Assembly (NCBI GenBank): GCA_029718625.1 | Contig: JAINUF010000027.1 | Span: 1,038,676 to 1,102,675 of the forward strand | DNA: 64,000 bases | Reading direction: 5' to 3' | Source: Synaphobranchus kaupii | Lineage: Eukaryota; Chordata; Actinopteri; Anguilliformes; Synaphobranchidae | In this document: piece by piece, positions 61,201 to 64,000 of the stretch | Numbering within the stretch: the stretch's first letter is position 1 | Layout of the letters: each line of letters starts with the position of its first letter | The notes under the pieces: model-generated | The model's database searches: none | The model's input: only the letters and a program-made list of their open reading frames with translations | What the model was told of the DNA's origin: nothing | Position numbers and translations under genes: made by a program

Positions 61201-64000
61201 TGTAATAACTTCACATGTCAAATCACTGTGAAACAGCTCGGGCTCTATCTTGACAATCTTAGCACTTGGTCTAAACACATGGCGCAACTGCATTTAGGGT
61301 GTGACCAAGTCCACTTTTGCTAGTTAGACAGTGTGTTTTTTGAGCACGAAGCACAGCGCAACATGCAAATGGGCTGAACTTAGTCTCTTCATTAATTATA
61401 GGTGTGTCTTGCAAGGAATATACTATATGGATCATTTATTTTCAGTGGTTTTGTCATTGCAACCTGGCAACCCTGAGTGCATGTGGGGAATCTGTCAAAA
61501 ACATGATCTACCATGATATTCCATTCCATGGTCAACACTGCCATCTAGTGGCAGGAAATGTTAATTCTTTCGTTTAAATACTGTTCATTTTCAACGTCTT
61601 CTGCTTTGGAATGTGTAATACATATACACCAATTACAATTACATGAGAAAGGAATCAATTAGTAAATTTCTATCTGTACATTTTTTGCCTTAGGCAAAAT
61701 TACTATTATGGTGAATTGTATTATCATGCTGAGTTTGATTTTATAAGGATTTGTATTAAACAATATATGAATTTTCGAATGAAATCTAGTCTGTAATAAC
61801 TTCACATGTCAAATCACTGTGAAACAGCTCGGGCTCTATCTTGACAATCTTAGCACTTGGTCTAAACACATGGCGCAACTGCATTTAGGGTGTGACCAAG
61901 TCCACTTTTGCTAGTTAGACAGTGTGTTTTTTGAGCGCGAAGCACAGCGCAACATGCAAATGGGCTGAACTTAGTCTCTTCATTAATTATAGGTGTGTCT
62001 TGCAAGGAATATACTATATGGATCATTTATTTTCAGTGGTTTTGTCATTGCAACCTGGCAACCCTGAGTGCATGTGGGGAATCTGTCAAAAACATGATCT
62101 ACCATGATATTCCATTCCATGGTCAACACTGCCATCTAGTGGCAGGAAATGTTAATTCTTTCGTTTAAATACTGTTCATTTTCAACGTCTTCTGCTTTGG
62201 AATGTGTAATACATATACACCAATTACAATTACATGAGAAAGGAATCAATTAGTAAATTTCTATCTGTACATTTTTTGCCTTAGGCAAAATTACTATTAT
62301 GGTGAATTGTATTATCATGCTGAGTTTGATTTTATAAGGATTTGTATTAAACAATATATGAATTTTCGAATGAAATCTAGTCTGTAATAACTTCACATGT
62401 CAAATCACTGTGAAACAGCTCGGGCTCTATCTTGACAATCTTAGCACTTGGTCTAAACACATGGCGCAACTGCATTTAGGGTGTGACCAAGTCCACTTTT
62501 GCTAGTTAGACAGTGTGTTTTTTGAGCACGAAGCACAGCGCAACATGCAAATGGGCTGAACTTAGTCTCTTCATTAATTATAGGTGTGTCTTGCAAGGAA
62601 TATACTATATGGATCATTTATTTTCAGTGGTTTTGTCATTGCAACCTGGCAACCCTGAGTGCATGTGGGGAATCTGTCAAAAACATGATCTACCATGATA
62701 TTCCATTCCATGGTCAACACTGCCATCTAGTGGCAGGAAATGTTAATTCTTTCGTTTAAATACTGTTCATTTTCAACGTCTTCTGCTTTGGAATGTGTAA
62801 TACATATACACCAATTACAATTACATGAGAAAGGAATCAATTAGTAAATTTCTATCTGTACATTTTTTGCCTTAGGCAAAATTACTATTATGGTGAATTG
62901 TATTATCATGCTGAGTTTGATTTTATAAGGATTTGTATTAAACAATATATGAATTTTCGAATGAAATCTAGTCTGTAATAACTTCACATGTCAAATCACT
63001 GTGAAACAGCTCGGGCTCTATCTTGACAATCTTAGCACTTCGTCTAAACACATGGCGCAACTGCATTTAGGGTGTGACCAAGTCCACTTTTGCTAGTTAG
63101 ACAGTGTGTTTTTTGAGCGCGAAGCACAGCGCAACATGCAAATGGGCTGAACTTAGTCTCTTCATTAATTATAGGTGTGTCTTGCAAGGAATATACTATA
63201 TGGATCATTTATTTTCAGTGGTTTTGTCATTGCAACCTGGCAACCCTGAGTGCATGTGGGGAATCTGTCAAAAACATGATCTACCATGATATTCCATTCC
63301 ATGGTCAACACTGCCATCTAGTGGCAGGAAATGTTAATTCTTTCGTTTAAATACTGTTCATTTTCAACGTCTTCTGCTTTGGAATGTGTAATACATATAC
63401 ACCAATTACAATTACATGAGAAATGAATCAATTAGTAAATTTCTATCTGTACATTTTTTGCCTTAGGCAAAATTACTATTATGGTGAATTGTATTATCAT
63501 GCTGAGTTTGATTTTATAAGGATTTGTATTAAACAATATATGAATTTTCGAATGAAATCTAGTCTGTAATAACTTCACATGTCAAATCACTGTGAAACAG
63601 CTCGGGCTCTATCTTGACAATCTTAGCACTTGGTCTAAACACATGGCGCAACTGCATTTAGGGTGTGACCAAGTCCACTTTTGCTAGTTAGACAGTGTGT
63701 TTTTTGAGCGCGAAGCACAGCGCAACATGCAAATGGGCTGAACTTAGTCTCTTCATTAATTATAGGTGTGTCTTGCAAGGAATATACTATATGGATCATT
63801 TATTTTCAGTGGTTTTGTCATTGCAACCTGGCAACCCTGAGTGCATGTGGGGAATCTGTCAAAAACATGATCTACCATGATATTCCATTCCATGGTCAAC
63901 ACTGCCATCTACTGGCAGGAAATGTTAATTCTTTCGTTTAAATACTGTTCATTTTCAACGTCTTCTGCTTTGAAATGTGTAATACATATACACCAATTAC
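55240..64000 (+). repeat. Satellite segment, copy 2 of a long-range duplication
   Basis: Repeats 26652-35413 at an offset of 28,588 bp, or 28,587 after the T-run difference. The markers TTCCATGAG, CTGTGTGC, CATAATATT/CTACTGGC/ATACATTTC, CTTCGTC and GAGAAATGAATC occur in the same order and spacing. The only difference I noticed is six rather than seven T. The copy runs off the window edge. Without the inserted element the offset is about 39 units. Confidence 0.9.

Larger units (their letters stand above)
50716..64000 (+). repeat. 591-bp satellite array, block 2
   Basis: The array resumes at AGCGCAACATGC, exactly the point at which it was broken at 45182, and runs about 22.5 more units to the window edge. 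Orientation and unit length are the same as in block 1. It continues past the window. One unit is 592 bp because of an added G near 54336. From about 55240 onward it repeats a segment of block 1. Confidence 0.98.

Noticed and set aside
1..64000. CRISPR array or bacterial repeat system
   Set aside because: The repeats are 591-bp units with no unique spacers and no cas genes, next to a vertebrate-type endogenous retrovirus.

Overview
This window is eukaryotic (vertebrate-type) heterochromatin. It holds no bacterial genes, operons or ordinary host genes. Two things fill it: a long head-to-tail satellite array with a 591-bp unit, and one retrovirus-like element inserted into that array. A vertebrate host is inferred from the gammaretrovirus/epsilonretrovirus-like Gag and Env fragments and from a primer-binding site that matches the 3' end of a vertebrate-type tRNA-Ser. 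A fish is my best guess, but nothing here proves the species.

Layout: 1-45182 is satellite (about 76.5 units). 45183-50715 is a 5,533-bp LTR element on the minus strand, flanked by a 4-bp target duplication (AGCG). 50716-64000 is satellite again (about 22.5 units), resuming in the same unit at the same phase. Units are almost identical, mostly exactly 591 bp, with a few of 588, 590 or 592 bp. Recurrent single-base markers show that the array grew by duplicating blocks of several sizes: a 5-unit tandem duplication at about 5.35-11.7 kb, a small amplified family at 18.4-20.6 kb, an alternating two-unit pattern on both sides of the element, and a block of nearly 15 units (26652-35413) that recurs at 55240-64000 with its rare private variants.

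The element, read on the minus strand from 50715 down to 45183, is: 5' LTR, tRNA-Ser primer-binding site, a 1.6-kb leader (candidate splice donors, two competing hairpins, a 69-bp degenerate repeat), a broken gag (matrix, PPPY late motif, capsid, CCHC zinc knuckle), an in-frame UAG, a short possible protease beginning, then directly the end of env (membrane span and cytoplasmic tail), a 3' untranslated stretch, a G-rich polypurine tract and the 3' LTR. Reverse transcriptase, RNase H, integrase and most of env are missing, so the element is non-autonomous. The two 570-bp LTRs look identical by eye, so insertion was recent although the coding part is broken. It was probably copied in trans by a relative, unless some frame breaks, which lie near homopolymers, are sequencing errors.

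The repeated 61-codon open frame in every satellite unit starts at GTG and is not considered a gene.
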